DNA from: a virus
Reading direction: 5' to 3' (one strand)
Length of the DNA: 64,000 nucleotides
Virus record (IMG/VR): IMGVR_UViG_3300049460_000121
Span: 1 to 64,000 of that record
Position numbers and translations under genes: made by a program. Position 1 is the stretch's first letter. Each line of letters begins with the position of its first letter. This document shows, piece after piece, positions 52,626 through 62,916 of the stretch. The notes beneath the pieces were generated by a model. That model did no database searches. It saw nothing but the letters and a program-made list of their open reading frames with translations, and had not been told where the DNA came from.

Positions 52626-53527
52626 TAGTTCCCCTCCATCGAGGCGATCTTCGCACGGACCAGAACGAGTTCACGTTCGTAGCCTTCGATGATCGATTGG
52701 GTGCGCGCGTCGGTAGCGCCGCGACCTGATTGGGTCAGCGCTTCGAGACGCATCTCGCAGGCACGGCGTTCTTTCTTCGCACGCTCGTAACGCTCGATAT
52801 CACGGTTGACGGAACGAATGCCAACCGAGGTAAAGAGGCCAGAGAGCAAAGGCACGACGCCGAGTTCAAGAGGATCACCGGCACCGCCCATCAATGCTGG
52901 TACCGGGATAGCCTCATGGCCACCGTTGGAAACCACCAACTCCGGGATGCCTTGTAACTTCCCCATGATCACACGAGGGTCGTCATACAAGAGCTCGAGG
53001 ATTCGGAAGTAGGCCGCACGGTTGTTGTCCAACCATTCGATTTCAGCTTTGCTCAATTCACCTTTCTCGGGAGACTGGAAGACCAATACGTTGGTCTCAG
53101 CCGTCACCAGCCGCAACATGAAGCGGCTGGTATAGTCACCGAAGAAGTCAAGGATCTCAATCAGGCGCAACAGCGTCACGGTCTGATAGGTGATGCCTTC
53201 CACATGGATGGTATCTTTCAACACCTTCGCCGTGTGATCGGTGAGTAGCTCACCGAGTTTGAGGGCATGGTCCTTGGCCTGCTCGATCGTCTCGAGCAGA
53301 GGGTTGCGCAGGTTGCGAATGCGCGATGGCACGAACTTCAGGAACGCCGCCAGGAATTCCTTGCCGTACTGCGAGGAGTACGTGGCACCAGGCAAGGCCT
53401 GGATGAGGTTCTCGAGGGCTGGACCGACGACGTCAGCCAGTTTGGACATTGCCAGGCGCAATTTCTCACGCACATCCTTTTTACCGAATGTAGGCAACAG
53501 ACGGCGGATAAACTCAAGGGGCTTCAT
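52625..53527 (-). CDS. Hypothetical virion-associated protein
   Basis: A 300-residue helix-rich protein with a basic N-terminus and a coiled-coil-like C-terminus (about 235-295). The ribosome-binding site is weak. Coupled to 52625 downstream; the operon begins at 54801. Confidence 0.5.
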   Translation of the reverse strand: MKPLEFIRRLLPTFGKKDVREKLRLAMSKLADVVGPALENLIQALPGATYSSQYGKEFLAAFLKFVPSRIRNLRNPLLETIEQAKDHALKLGELLTDHTAKVLKDTIHVEGITYQTVTLLRLIEILDFFGDYTSRFMLRLVTAETNVLVFQSPEKGELSKAEIEWLDNNRAAYFRILELLYDDPRVIMGKLQGIPELVVSNGGHEAIPVPALMGGAGDPLELGVVPLLSGLFTSVGIRSVNRDIERYERAKKERRACEMRLEALTQSGRGATDARTQSIIEGYERELVLVRAKIASMEGN

Positions 53528-53556
53528 AGTGGCTCGCTCGATGCAGGGGTGGGGAA

Positions 53557-54801
53557 TTACAGACGACCAGGAACGCGGCCTTCCATGAACATCTTCATAA
53601 CGTCAGTCAGGTCGTTAGACTTGCCGCCGCCTTTCAGATCTTTCATGGCGTAGACGCCAGCCTGTTCGATGTCACGGGTGTACAGCGTGACGGTGTCGTG
53701 GTCGGTGTCGATCACGAACAGCAGCATCATCAGCGAGTCGTCGAAGATCTGCTGGCGAACGCTGAAGTCGTCGATACGACCGTCGATGGTGTTTTCCAGA
53801 TCACGGATGGTGTCGCGGGTAGTGATAGCGATCGAGGACGCTACACCGACCGAAGTCTCACCAGTCATCAGGGTGGCCAACAGACCTTTGTTCGCACGCT
53901 TGTACGCCGAGCGGAAGTAGCCGGACTTGTCAGCCATGGCCGCTTGACGATAACGGTCGATGTAATCCTGGTTCATGACCAGATCACGCCACATCGAGAT
54001 TTCGCCCACACGCCATTTGCGCATACGAGCCGAACGAGAGCGATCTTCGCCACCGAGGGCCAGGATCTCTTTCATGACGTGTGGATCAGCACCGATGGTG
54101 CGCAGACGGATCTGCACAGGCAGAGTGGCTTTCTTGCCATTCTTCTCGATGGTCACGTCGACGATCTGACCAACGGCCAGGTTGTCGATGTCCTTCACGG
54201 TAGCAGCCGCAGCGTTGACGCTGATGCCAGTATCGCGTTGGTCGTCAGCACGAGCACCAGCCGCATCCATTACCTTGGAGAAGGCGCTAGGATTGGACTG
54301 AACCGACTGCGGAAGCGCGGCTTCAGTGCAGTAGTTGCTGTAGCGTTCCAGACCAGCAGCTTCGCCAACAAATGGCAAGCCGAATTGGTATGACTCGGTA
54401 GACAACAGGTTCAGTGTGGCCGCACCAGCAGAACGGTCCGGCGCGAACCGATCCAGGTACTTGGAGACCTTGATGCCTTCGATGGTGTTATCCGCAGCAA
54501 CTGCCATCAGGTAGTACGCAGTGAACAGGCGCTGAGCGGTGTTCAACACGTCTTTGATGTTGGCGTAGCGCGCGGCGCGTTGGTCGATAAGGGTGAAGGG
54601 TTCGATCCGAACCGATTGAGTGGCACGGACATAGTTACCAGGAGAACGCTCCATGGTAGTAGTCAGCGCCTTCAGTGCGGAATCGATACCGGTATCAACG
54701 CCTTTCTTGACGACAGCTTGAATCCCTGCATCGAGCGCGGATTTGGCGGCTGCGAGAGCAGTGGCTTTAAGCACATTGCCCACAATTAATCCGAGGGTCA
54801 T
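53557..54801 (-). CDS. Virion structural protein
   Basis: A 414-residue protein; Ala-rich N-terminal helix (about 5-45) and an S-T-E-S motif near residue 135. It has a mixed beta centre and a C-terminal part rich in Asp/Asn. AGGAGA precedes the ATG, and a TATG motif lies 32 bases upstream. No family was recognised; virion role from context and promoter. Confidence 0.5.
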   Translation of the reverse strand: MTLGLIVGNVLKATALAAAKSALDAGIQAVVKKGVDTGIDSALKALTTTMERSPGNYVRATQSVRIEPFTLIDQRAARYANIKDVLNTAQRLFTAYYLMAVAADNTIEGIKVSKYLDRFAPDRSAGAATLNLLSTESYQFGLPFVGEAAGLERYSNYCTEAALPQSVQSNPSAFSKVMDAAGARADDQRDTGISVNAAAATVKDIDNLAVGQIVDVTIEKNGKKATLPVQIRLRTIGADPHVMKEILALGGEDRSRSARMRKWRVGEISMWRDLVMNQDYIDRYRQAAMADKSGYFRSAYKRANKGLLATLMTGETSVGVASSIAITTRDTIRDLENTIDGRIDDFSVRQQIFDDSLMMLLFVIDTDHDTVTLYTRDIEQAGVYAMKDLKGGGKSNDLTDVMKMFMEGRVPGRL

Positions 54802-54827
54802 GGGGTTCTCCTAGAGTGCGTAGGGGT

Positions 54828-54842
54828 GTTGGACATAAAATT
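54828..54842 (-). promoter_or_regulatory. TATG-type promoter motif (putative late)
   Basis: AATTTTATGTCC on the minus strand, 32 bases before 54801; its AATTTTATGT core is identical to the + strand motif at 19828. Confidence 0.42.
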
Positions 54843-54859
54843 TGAAGACGAGGTTCACG

Positions 54860-55930
54860 ATGGCAGCAAACACAGAGGATTTCCTCTATAAGGAAGTCCT
54901 GACAGCATTAGCCGCACAGCAGGGTCAGCAGAACACCTGGGATGTTGTCGATAACATCTCTAGGGCGATGGGTAGCGGCTCCGAGTACAGTCGTTACGGA
55001 GACTACTTCTACGGCCTCAATCGACTCCCAAACCTTGCACCACTCCCAACACATCAAGAGCTGCAAGGCCTAGTCCTCTTTACAAGGCCAAGCCTTAATC
55101 TGTCATACGATAACATCTCGTATCTCAGGCCGATGACTCACCTACTGACTCAGGATCCTCAGACGTACCAGTACGCGGTCCGCATGATGCTGGATACCAC
55201 GACCAACCGAGCCACTGTAAACAAGTCGCCACTGGTCGATCCGTACATGCCGTACCTGACTTTGCTGAGCAACAGTATCGTCACCATGAGCCCTCCACCC
55301 GACATGGGAATCAACACCTATGTCAGTCCGGAAGGCCTGATGAAAGAAGCGTGGATCATGAACGACTCTATCGCAGAGTATAATGGCCGCTACGACATCA
55401 CGGCCACGTTCAACAACGTGAAAGGCGGTGCGATCCCGATGATGTTCCACGCGTGGCTTTCCTACATGGGTGCCATCCGTATCGGTCCTGCTGTTCCTCA
55501 CGCTGAAGCGCGGCGTAAAGACTGTATGGATTACTTCACTCGGATTGAGCGATTCAAGTTCGACACGAGTGGTCGCTTCATCGAACAATGGTTCCACACA
55601 GGTGCCAGCGTTCCGACCAACATCTCGATCGGTAGTGCGTTTGGTTACAACCGGGAAGAAGGCATCGAGATGGAGAACAAACAGTTCTCCGTTCAGTTTG
55701 CCTCGGTGGGTGCTGTCTACAACGACCCTATCCAGTTGATGGAATTCAACCTGCGGATGGAGAACTTCAACAAGAAGCTGGTGGCTCCCGGTTTGTACTA
55801 CGTGAAGATCCCGCATTCTCTCATCGCCGCGACGAACTACTACGGCTATCCGTATATCAACCTCGCCACTTACGAGATGGAATGGTGGATCGAGAAAGAT
55901 CTTCTGGACAAATTGACGAAAGGGCTTTGA
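54860..55930 (+). CDS. Virion structural protein (tail/baseplate)
   Basis: A 356-residue beta-rich protein, divergent from 54801. The start at 54860 is chosen for GAGG 8 bases upstream. It lies one base upstream of the 977-residue baseplate-like gene. Family not recognised. Confidence 0.52.
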   Translation: MAANTEDFLYKEVLTALAAQQGQQNTWDVVDNISRAMGSGSEYSRYGDYFYGLNRLPNLAPLPTHQELQGLVLFTRPSLNLSYDNISYLRPMTHLLTQDPQTYQYAVRMMLDTTTNRATVNKSPLVDPYMPYLTLLSNSIVTMSPPPDMGINTYVSPEGLMKEAWIMNDSIAEYNGRYDITATFNNVKGGAIPMMFHAWLSYMGAIRIGPAVPHAEARRKDCMDYFTRIERFKFDTSGRFIEQWFHTGASVPTNISIGSAFGYNREEGIEMENKQFSVQFASVGAVYNDPIQLMEFNLRMENFNKKLVAPGLYYVKIPHSLIAATNYYGYPYINLATYEMEWWIEKDLLDKLTKGL

Positions 55931-55931
55931 A

Positions 55932-58865
55932 ATGAAATCCAGTGACATCCTTGCCCAGATGGCGGACTTGCGCTACGAGCCAACTCGCCTTCAAGGTTAC
56001 TTGATGGGATTGGTGGAAGACGTGTTTGAGGGGGAAGTTCTCCTGACTGACCCTGGCCTCCCCTTTCCGTTCCTGATGGAGTCTTCTGTTATTCTGACAG
56101 CGGCGGCCATCCAACGTGATGAAGTGTTGACGTCTCGCCAGTTCCCCAACATGGCCAAGACTGATGAAGACCTCTACCACCACTTGACCGATGCGGACTT
56201 CAGCAAGATGTTCGGTTCGGCTGGTGAGGCTTGGTTCTACATCTACCTGTCCAAAGAAGAAGTGCTGGCGTCTGCGGTGCAGGTCGGTCAAACCCGTACA
56301 CGTAAGCTGACCATCCCACGCCATACGTCGATCACGACCAACGGCATGGTCTTCACCATGCAGTACCCGATCAACTTCATCGTGAAAGCTCACGGTGGCA
56401 TTGACGTGGTGTACGACGCCTCCATCCCTTCTCCGTTGCAGACCCTCAAGGGCAACCGGGTAATCGTGGAGCCCGTCTGGTTGAAGATGGTGACGCCTGG
56501 CCAGAAGCCAGTGGAGTTCCTGCGGTTGAAGGTCAAGCTCAAGCAAATGAAGTTGACCAGCTACATCGCCGCCTTGACTCAGTCGACCTCCTTGAAGAAG
56601 GTCTACGAGCTGTCCGATAACTACTTGTACACTCGTGCGTTCTACATGCGTTCGGATGGCAAGTGGGAACCGATGCAGACCACGCACTCCCAACAAGTGT
56701 TCGATGCCTTGAAGCCTACGCTCTTGCTCAAGGTAATCGGGAACGAGTTGACGGTCGAGCTGCCGTACGTCTATTACCTCAGCGGTGCAGTCACCCGGAA
56801 CATTCGTATTGATGTCTACACCACCAAAGGTGAGATCAACATGAACCTGGGTAACCTGGATGCGAAGGCGTTCACGGCTGACTACCTCGATTTGGACAAC
56901 GATGACGCTGGCATCTATTCCGCTCCATTGGAAGTGATGTCCACCATCGCCATCATGTCGACTGACACAGCGTCGGGCGGTACTTCGGCTCCGACCTTTG
57001 CTGAACGTCGTGACCGGATGCTGAACAACGCTACGGGTCCTCAGGTGATCCCGATCAGTAACGCTCAGATGGATACCACGCTCGCCGATCTGGGCTTCAA
57101 CGCTCAGATGTACATGGATGACGTGTCGATCCGTACCTACCTTGCGTCTAAGGCTATGCCTAACAACGTGGGCGGTCAAGCGTCGACGGGTATCGATACC
57201 GCAGTGATGACCATGAAGACCACGCTCGAGCAAATCGCTGGGCTGGAAACCGTGATTGTCAACGGCGATCGGTACACGATCACTCCGAAGACCATGTACC
57301 GCAACATGGACGGCGTGTTGACCATCCTGAACGATACGCAGCGTAAAGCGCTGGAGTTGATGTCGGGTGAGCAACTGGTGAACGGTATCTCTGGCAAGAA
57401 CTTCTTGTTCACGCCACTGCACTACGTGCTCGATGCAACAGAGAATCGGTTTGTGGTGCGTCCGTACTATTTGGCTGATCCTTCGTTCGACCTGACCTCC
57501 TACTCGGCCAGTAACGACACGCTGGGTCTGACCATCAGTAGCTCTAACGTCCGCAGCATCAAGCAGACGGATGCAGGCTACGTGATTCAGATCGTCACTG
57601 ACTCCAACGATGTCTGGAAAGCGCTGGATGATGAGCAGTGTCATGTTCAGCTTGCATACATGCCGAAGTTCGAATCCAACTTTGCGTACCTCAAAGGCAC
57701 GTTGCTGGGTAAGACCGCGACCAATGAGCGGATCTACGAGTTTGTGATCGGCACCAACTGGGACATCGATGAGCAGCATCAGCTGACCACCCGTTCGTTC
57801 CAGATGTTCGATGACACGCCCCGTAACTTCAAGTTGGACTTGGACGTGGACCTACACCTCCTGTGGTCTGTCTCTGACTACACGGTGATCGGTTCTGAGT
57901 CTTCTGACGTGGACAGCTTCCTGGGCCGCTTCCAGCTGCCTTACGAAGTAATCGGTGTCTACCATGAGAACATTGGTTTGAAGTTCGGTGACGAGCTCAC
58001 AGGCCTTTGGGCGATGTCTCGCGGCATGGTGGGCGATCGTAAGCCGCTGGTGTACGACGAAGACGTTCCAGCCCGTTACCCATCGACGGTGTACGAGATC
58101 GATCCCGTCACTAACCGTCCTAAGGTCATCACTGACGGGGATGGTAAGCGGACCTTGGTCGTCAAGTTCGCCAAAGGTGAGTTGGAGAAGAACGAAGACG
58201 GGTCGCAACGCATGCGCTACTTCAAAGGTGAAGCGCAGATGGACGAATACGGGAACGTCATCTACGAAGGTGAACGTAACCTGCTTCGTTGGTGGGATGT
58301 CTGCCTATTCGACGCCGTGTACCGTTACAGTACTGACGTGCTCGACGTGGCGTACCTGCGGACCGTACCTGCGATTCTCGTGGAATGGATCAACGACCTG
58401 TTGGCTCCTATCCGTTCGTCGGTATTGGACCGTACCCTGTTGTACTACCAGCCGTTGAACTCGTTGAAGCACATCGACGTGCTGGTGGAAGACGGGGAAG
58501 ACCGTGTTATCTACGCCGCACAAGACCTGAAGATCGACTACTACGTCAGCAAGCAGGTCTACGAAGACTCAGGTCTCCGTTCCAGCCTGCAAGCCTCGGC
58601 AATCGCTGCCGTGATCAAAGGGTTAGACAAGGTTGTGGTGTCACGTAACGGTCTGGAGACAGACATCAAGGGCACAGCTGGGGCTGACGTGATCAGCGTC
58701 CGTGTCAGTGGTCTGGGTGGGTTGGAGAATGACTTCAACGTGATTACGATCAAGGATGAATCGGCACGTATGTCGGTGGCCAAGTCGTTGGGTATTCGTC
58801 CTGATAACACTATCAGTGTCGTGGACTCGATCAAGGTCAACTTCCTGCGTCACACCGAAAGCTAA
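55932..58865 (+). CDS. Large baseplate-like protein (gp6-like candidate)
   Basis: The longest gene in the window, 977 residues. The pattern of beta-rich repeats with I-P-R-H-T-S-I-T and I-D-V-Y-T-T-K-G-E-I-N resembles baseplate wedge proteins of the T4 gp6/J type, which build the baseplate ring. Confidence is limited because no alignment was run. It starts directly after the 55930 stop and is followed by a terminator. Confidence 0.5.
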   Translation: MKSSDILAQMADLRYEPTRLQGYLMGLVEDVFEGEVLLTDPGLPFPFLMESSVILTAAAIQRDEVLTSRQFPNMAKTDEDLYHHLTDADFSKMFGSAGEAWFYIYLSKEEVLASAVQVGQTRTRKLTIPRHTSITTNGMVFTMQYPINFIVKAHGGIDVVYDASIPSPLQTLKGNRVIVEPVWLKMVTPGQKPVEFLRLKVKLKQMKLTSYIAALTQSTSLKKVYELSDNYLYTRAFYMRSDGKWEPMQTTHSQQVFDALKPTLLLKVIGNELTVELPYVYYLSGAVTRNIRIDVYTTKGEINMNLGNLDAKAFTADYLDLDNDDAGIYSAPLEVMSTIAIMSTDTASGGTSAPTFAERRDRMLNNATGPQVIPISNAQMDTTLADLGFNAQMYMDDVSIRTYLASKAMPNNVGGQASTGIDTAVMTMKTTLEQIAGLETVIVNGDRYTITPKTMYRNMDGVLTILNDTQRKALELMSGEQLVNGISGKNFLFTPLHYVLDATENRFVVRPYYLADPSFDLTSYSASNDTLGLTISSSNVRSIKQTDAGYVIQIVTDSNDVWKALDDEQCHVQLAYMPKFESNFAYLKGTLLGKTATNERIYEFVIGTNWDIDEQHQLTTRSFQMFDDTPRNFKLDLDVDLHLLWSVSDYTVIGSESSDVDSFLGRFQLPYEVIGVYHENIGLKFGDELTGLWAMSRGMVGDRKPLVYDEDVPARYPSTVYEIDPVTNRPKVITDGDGKRTLVVKFAKGELEKNEDGSQRMRYFKGEAQMDEYGNVIYEGERNLLRWWDVCLFDAVYRYSTDVLDVAYLRTVPAILVEWINDLLAPIRSSVLDRTLLYYQPLNSLKHIDVLVEDGEDRVIYAAQDLKIDYYVSKQVYEDSGLRSSLQASAIAAVIKGLDKVVVSRNGLETDIKGTAGADVISVRVSGLGGLENDFNVITIKDESARMSVAKSLGIRPDNTISVVDSIKVNFLRHTES

Positions 58866-58902
58866 CAGCATAAAGCCACCTACCCCGCAAGGAGTAGGTG
58901 GC
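58866..58902 (-). terminator. Hairpin terminator with TTTATGCTG tail
   Basis: A 9-bp stem (GCCACCTAC/GTAGGTGGC, 58875-58902) between convergent genes. On the minus strand TTTATGCTGTTA follows. Confidence 0.8.
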
Positions 58903-58912
58903 CTTGTGTCGC

Positions 58913-59698
58913 TTATGTTTCTGGGGACTCTTTCGCGAGCAGTTCCCGATCCTTCTGATACATCGCAGCAGTGTCGCTGGCGATCGCGTCTACCAGTTCG
59001 GCGCTTGGCTCCCAACGCTCCCATTTCCGCTTAGGGGTGTTGATGCCGATGGTGCAGAGTGGGAAAGGTTCCGCTTCCGTCTGCGCCGGGATCAGACGTA
59101 TAGTGGACGGCATGTCTGGAGCCTCGTCCTTCTCCCAGACGTACTCGAAGTTGTGACCGTACAGATGCACGTACTTACTGCGATCAAACTGAGCGGTCAC
59201 CCAGTTTACCACCGCGCGCCATTCGTAATTATCGACCGGACCCAGGAATAGGTACTCGCGAACATACCGAGGTTGGCCCACGGTGGTCGGACCTTCTTTA
59301 CTCATCCAGACCGTAGCAAACGTCAAGACCATGTGGACATGACGTTTCCTGCAATCGAAGAAGTACTGACGCTTGACCAGCTCTTCGCCTTCCTGCGCAG
59401 GGTCTGCGTGAGGGAAGAACGTCTCGGCAGGAGGCCGGCGAACGTCATGCTGGTTATAAGTGCCGTTGAAGAAGTGCTGGAACTGCGCTGCGATCGCCGA
59501 GAAGATCGGACTGACGTTGAATTCCTTCGGACCATCGGGCGTTACGATAGTCAGGCTAGTGGCGTAGTTAGCGCCATCCGGATTCAACAGACCAAGTAGC
59601 TCATTGATACTTTGTTTGACCAACGCCTGATCGGCTGTGCGGTGGACCTCTTCAACAGCGAGCTCCTCGTCGGTCTTGAAACGTACGTGTTCGGTCAT
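58913..59698 (-). CDS. Hypothetical protein coupled to DNA polymerase gene
   Basis: A 261-residue mixed-fold protein, unknown family. GGAGG precedes the ATG at 59698, which overlaps the polymerase stop by four bases (ATGA). A replication partner is possible by position only. Confidence 0.55.
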   Translation of the reverse strand: MTEHVRFKTDEELAVEEVHRTADQALVKQSINELLGLLNPDGANYATSLTIVTPDGPKEFNVSPIFSAIAAQFQHFFNGTYNQHDVRRPPAETFFPHADPAQEGEELVKRQYFFDCRKRHVHMVLTFATVWMSKEGPTTVGQPRYVREYLFLGPVDNYEWRAVVNWVTAQFDRSKYVHLYGHNFEYVWEKDEAPDMPSTIRLIPAQTEAEPFPLCTIGINTPKRKWERWEPSAELVDAIASDTAAMYQKDRELLAKESPET

Positions 59699-61488
59699 GC
59701 GGCCTCCATATCCAGTTTGGCTTGTTCGACCCATTGATCGAGAGTCGGCATCTTGCAGATCGTTTGCACGATTTCAAGACAGTTCTCTTGCGGGCCAGTA
59801 AGGTTGATCGATGCATGCCGCTGTACCTCACGACCCACACCACGGATTTTACAAGGTTCATTCATCGTCGTCTCTTTCGAGAGGTTCTGAATGATCTCCG
59901 CCGTAGGGTAAGTAGTTTCAACGTCGGCGTCGGAGTTGAATACGTGAATCATACTGCGGACGTCTGGCATGTCCTCGAAGAGGAACAGTCCACTGTCCAC
60001 CACGTTGTGGCTTGGGAAGGTTACGATCCACCCATCCTTGCCCATGACCTTGGCATCATTCTCGTCAGCCATTTGGTCAGAGGTGGAGCAGATGATCTTC
60101 TTGCGACGTTTCATGATGGAGAACATCATGTCGATCGCGTTGATGGTCGGTTGCGAGTTGAAGCGCGAGTAGTCACACGCACCCGCCAGCATGGAGATCT
60201 GCGACGACAAGTCGGAGTTCTTCTTGTCCAACACCCACAGACCCAAGGAGTCAAAGATGTTGTACACGCCGTAACGGACTTTGTGGTTCTTCTGCATGTC
60301 CATGTGCCAATGCAGAGTACCGGATGGGATCGCCGAGTCTTCGACATCGTACTTGATCTTACCAATACCCAACTGACGCGTCAGAACTGCGTCCAAGCCG
60401 TACCCGCCTGATTCCTTACCCTTTGCCTTACGCAACTGCCAATACGTCTGCATGGCATCCTGGATACGCCAGGAGGAGGTAGTCAGTGCAATGTCCCAAC
60501 GCTCTTGAGGATCCAGACGCATTTCACGTCCAGAGGCGGTGCGCTTGATTGCCTGCCCCTGTTTCAGGAACGTGTTACGGAACTCGTAAGGAACGCGACT
60601 GTCCGAGGTCAAGTCAACCATGTCAATGCCAGCATGTTGGCACGACGCTTCGATTACCTTGGCGTCGTACATGACGTTCCAACCGGTGACGATGTCAGGC
60701 TGGTCTTCATGCAGGTCGTTGATCATGGAGCTGGTGATACCGATGTGGTCAGCAGCCTCATGAACACGGACGGGCATCTTCATGATGTCGTCCAAGAACG
60801 ATGGATACTCACCGGACTCTTTGTTCTTGAGTTTGTTGATCACCGTCTGCTGCCATCCGACCAGAGCCAACTTGAACTCTGCGATAACCTGTTCGGTGAA
60901 GTCAGTGATCTCAGGACACCATTCACCCTGAGCCACGTACAGATCGATGCCATCATCGTTTACCGCCGACCAGAGGATCGGACGAGTCCAATCACCGAAC
61001 ACGTCGGTCTCGGAGTCGATCACGGTTACGCGGTTCGGGTGGAATTGATCCGGCCACTTCTGCGCGTAGGTTTGTTTCATGAAGACTTCAGGACCCGCAT
61101 CCAGTCCGTAGAGGTATTGGCTACGTGCCAACATCCTTACACCGTGAGCTGGGTTGCCGAAACCTAAGCGGAAGCAGATGTCTTGACGCAGGTTCATTTG
61201 CGTTGACTTGAACATGTCCACGCGAGCCAGGTCTTCGAACTGGATCTTGTCCGGGTGAGTACGGAAGTGTGGCTTGGTCACCCAGTACGGACGCTCGAAG
61301 TTCTTGCGTCGACGCAGGTTTGGAATGCGGCGCCCATCTTTGAGGATCAGGTATTCCTTGATCGTGAGCATGTCATCACGCGAACCCTCACCGCTCGAAG
61401 TGGTGTAGGTAATGTGCTTACATTCACGCGCCACGACATCGCCCGGTTGTAGGGAGGCGATAATGGCATCAGCTTCTTTACGTTTCAT
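59695..61488 (-). CDS. B-family DNA polymerase, exonuclease and motif A part
   Basis: A 597-residue B-family polymerase fragment. Exo I is D158-S-E160; Exo II region N271/D275; Exo III D413 in Y-N-I-F-D. Polymerase motif A is D520-A-D522-x-x-T-T-Y-P, but the protein ends about 70 residues later, with no motif B (K-x-x-x-N-S-x-Y) or motif C (D-T-D). The fingers/thumb must come from another gene, as in phiKZ-type split polymerases; that gene is not in the window. The ribosome-binding site is weak. Confidence 0.82.
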   Translation of the reverse strand: MKRKEADAIIASLQPGDVVARECKHITYTTSSGEGSRDDMLTIKEYLILKDGRRIPNLRRRKNFERPYWVTKPHFRTHPDKIQFEDLARVDMFKSTQMNLRQDICFRLGFGNPAHGVRMLARSQYLYGLDAGPEVFMKQTYAQKWPDQFHPNRVTVIDSETDVFGDWTRPILWSAVNDDGIDLYVAQGEWCPEITDFTEQVIAEFKLALVGWQQTVINKLKNKESGEYPSFLDDIMKMPVRVHEAADHIGITSSMINDLHEDQPDIVTGWNVMYDAKVIEASCQHAGIDMVDLTSDSRVPYEFRNTFLKQGQAIKRTASGREMRLDPQERWDIALTTSSWRIQDAMQTYWQLRKAKGKESGGYGLDAVLTRQLGIGKIKYDVEDSAIPSGTLHWHMDMQKNHKVRYGVYNIFDSLGLWVLDKKNSDLSSQISMLAGACDYSRFNSQPTINAIDMMFSIMKRRKKIICSTSDQMADENDAKVMGKDGWIVTFPSHNVVDSGLFLFEDMPDVRSMIHVFNSDADVETTYPTAEIIQNLSKETTMNEPCKIRGVGREVQRHASINLTGPQENCLEIVQTICKMPTLDQWVEQAKLDMEAA

Positions 61489-61560
61489 TGATTCGGTGGT
61501 CCTGCTTGGTTAACTATCCAATGAACAGAGCTTGTAATTAATTAATGCGACTGCTGAAAA

Positions 61561-61573
61561 GGGTATGTATAAA
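61561..61573 (+). promoter_or_regulatory. TATG-type promoter motif (putative late)
   Basis: GGGTATGTATAAA lies 32 bases before 61596. Inferred. Confidence 0.4.
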
Positions 61574-61595
61574 ACCTCATTCGAAGGACCCCACT

Positions 61596-62909
61596 ATGTT
61601 CGATCTTTCTGATCTGTCCGAGGAAGCGATTAGCGTCCAAGTGAACAGTGTATTCCCTAAACGCGTTGGGGAAATCTTTGCCAACTGCCTCGCCAACAAG
61701 GACGATCACGCGTTTGTCCTGATTGAGCTTGAGAAGCTCGCTAAGCTCACCTTCGATGAGACAGGCATCAACCTGTCCTTCGGTTACCTGAAGGCTGAAC
61801 TCATCGCTGGCAAGTACCTGTGCAGCATCAAGCAACCACAACTGAGTGCCTTCAACCCACTCATGCCGAAGATGTTGGCCAAGCTGGCAGCACTCGATTA
61901 CACCAACTTCGTTTCGGACGAACTGTTGAGCGGTAAGCTCGACATGCAGAAGGTCAAGGCGTCTGGCTTCTACAGTCAGATCCAGTTCCTGATCAAGTTC
62001 ACCCCTGAGATGTTTGATGGGCTACTCGATGCGAAAGAACTCACCTCGGTATTCATCCACGAGTGTGGTCATGCTTGGACCATCCTCGAGTTCATGGGTC
62101 AAACCGTGATCACCAACACGATCCTCGCTGAGTCGATCGGTAAGTTGGGTCCTGATGATTCAGCTGAACGCGTCTTCGAAGTCGGCAAGGCTGCCATCCT
62201 GATGGCTGGTGGTGAGGTTCCGGATGAAGTCTCTGACATGATGGACATTCTGGTCTGCATTCAACAAGGTCAGGAAACCCGTATCCAGAATCGCCTGAGC
62301 TCCAAGTACGTGGGTAACCGTCTGGTTGAGCGTGTAGCCGATCAGTTCGCTTCTCGCTTCCTGTTGGGCGCATCCCTGGTCACCGCCTTCGGTAAGATCG
62401 AACGCAACCGTAACCCACTCCTGGCGTCCTCTGGATACGACCCTAAGTGGGTGGGCATTACCTCCAACCTCTTGTCCGTCGTTACCTTTCCTTATAAGGC
62501 GCTGAATGCCGGTGCGTTCAAGTTGACCATCAGTATCCTTAAAGGTTACGCGTTGGCCACGGCTGCTCCGCTGCTCAAAGCTGCTACCACCGACTACATG
62601 AACGATCGCTTCGGCCTGGCAGATCGTGAGACGCCGTTGGAGCGTACTGCGTCGATTCGCCGTGAACTGGTAGGCTTCTTGAAGAACGGTGCCCTGGCTG
62701 ACGATGTACGCCGTCAGGTGCTGGCTGACCTCGCGACCATCGATGTGGAGATGCGCAACGTCCACAAATACGGTGACGTGATCACGAAGGCGTTCACAGG
62801 CGCCTATAACCTGGCGATTGGGCGTACTCATGCTGTGGGTCAAGCCACCGTACAGGAGTCTCTGGCCAACAACCGTTTGTATGAAGCCGCTGCATCCCTG
62901 AAAGGATAG
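61596..62909 (+). CDS. HExxH zinc metallopeptidase
   Basis: A 437-residue protein with H155-E156-x-x-H159 (H-E-C-G-H) and a downstream E245-x-x-x-D249 (E-R-V-A-D-Q-F-A) of the type that gives the third zinc ligand. Hydrophobic stretches follow around 285-330. It may process phage or host proteins; the target is unknown, and it differs from the S-x-E-cutting prohead protease type. AAGGA precedes the ATG at 61596. It sits upstream of virion genes on the same strand. Confidence 0.7.
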   Translation: MFDLSDLSEEAISVQVNSVFPKRVGEIFANCLANKDDHAFVLIELEKLAKLTFDETGINLSFGYLKAELIAGKYLCSIKQPQLSAFNPLMPKMLAKLAALDYTNFVSDELLSGKLDMQKVKASGFYSQIQFLIKFTPEMFDGLLDAKELTSVFIHECGHAWTILEFMGQTVITNTILAESIGKLGPDDSAERVFEVGKAAILMAGGEVPDEVSDMMDILVCIQQGQETRIQNRLSSKYVGNRLVERVADQFASRFLLGASLVTAFGKIERNRNPLLASSGYDPKWVGITSNLLSVVTFPYKALNAGAFKLTISILKGYALATAAPLLKAATTDYMNDRFGLADRETPLERTASIRRELVGFLKNGALADDVRRQVLADLATIDVEMRNVHKYGDVITKAFTGAYNLAIGRTHAVGQATVQESLANNRLYEAAASLKG

Positions 62910-62916
62910 AGTCACC

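Noticed and set aside
55857-57779. 640-codon open frame on the minus strand
   Set aside because: Antisense to the baseplate-like gene at 55932; Val/Arg/His/Gln-rich shadow composition and no start signal.
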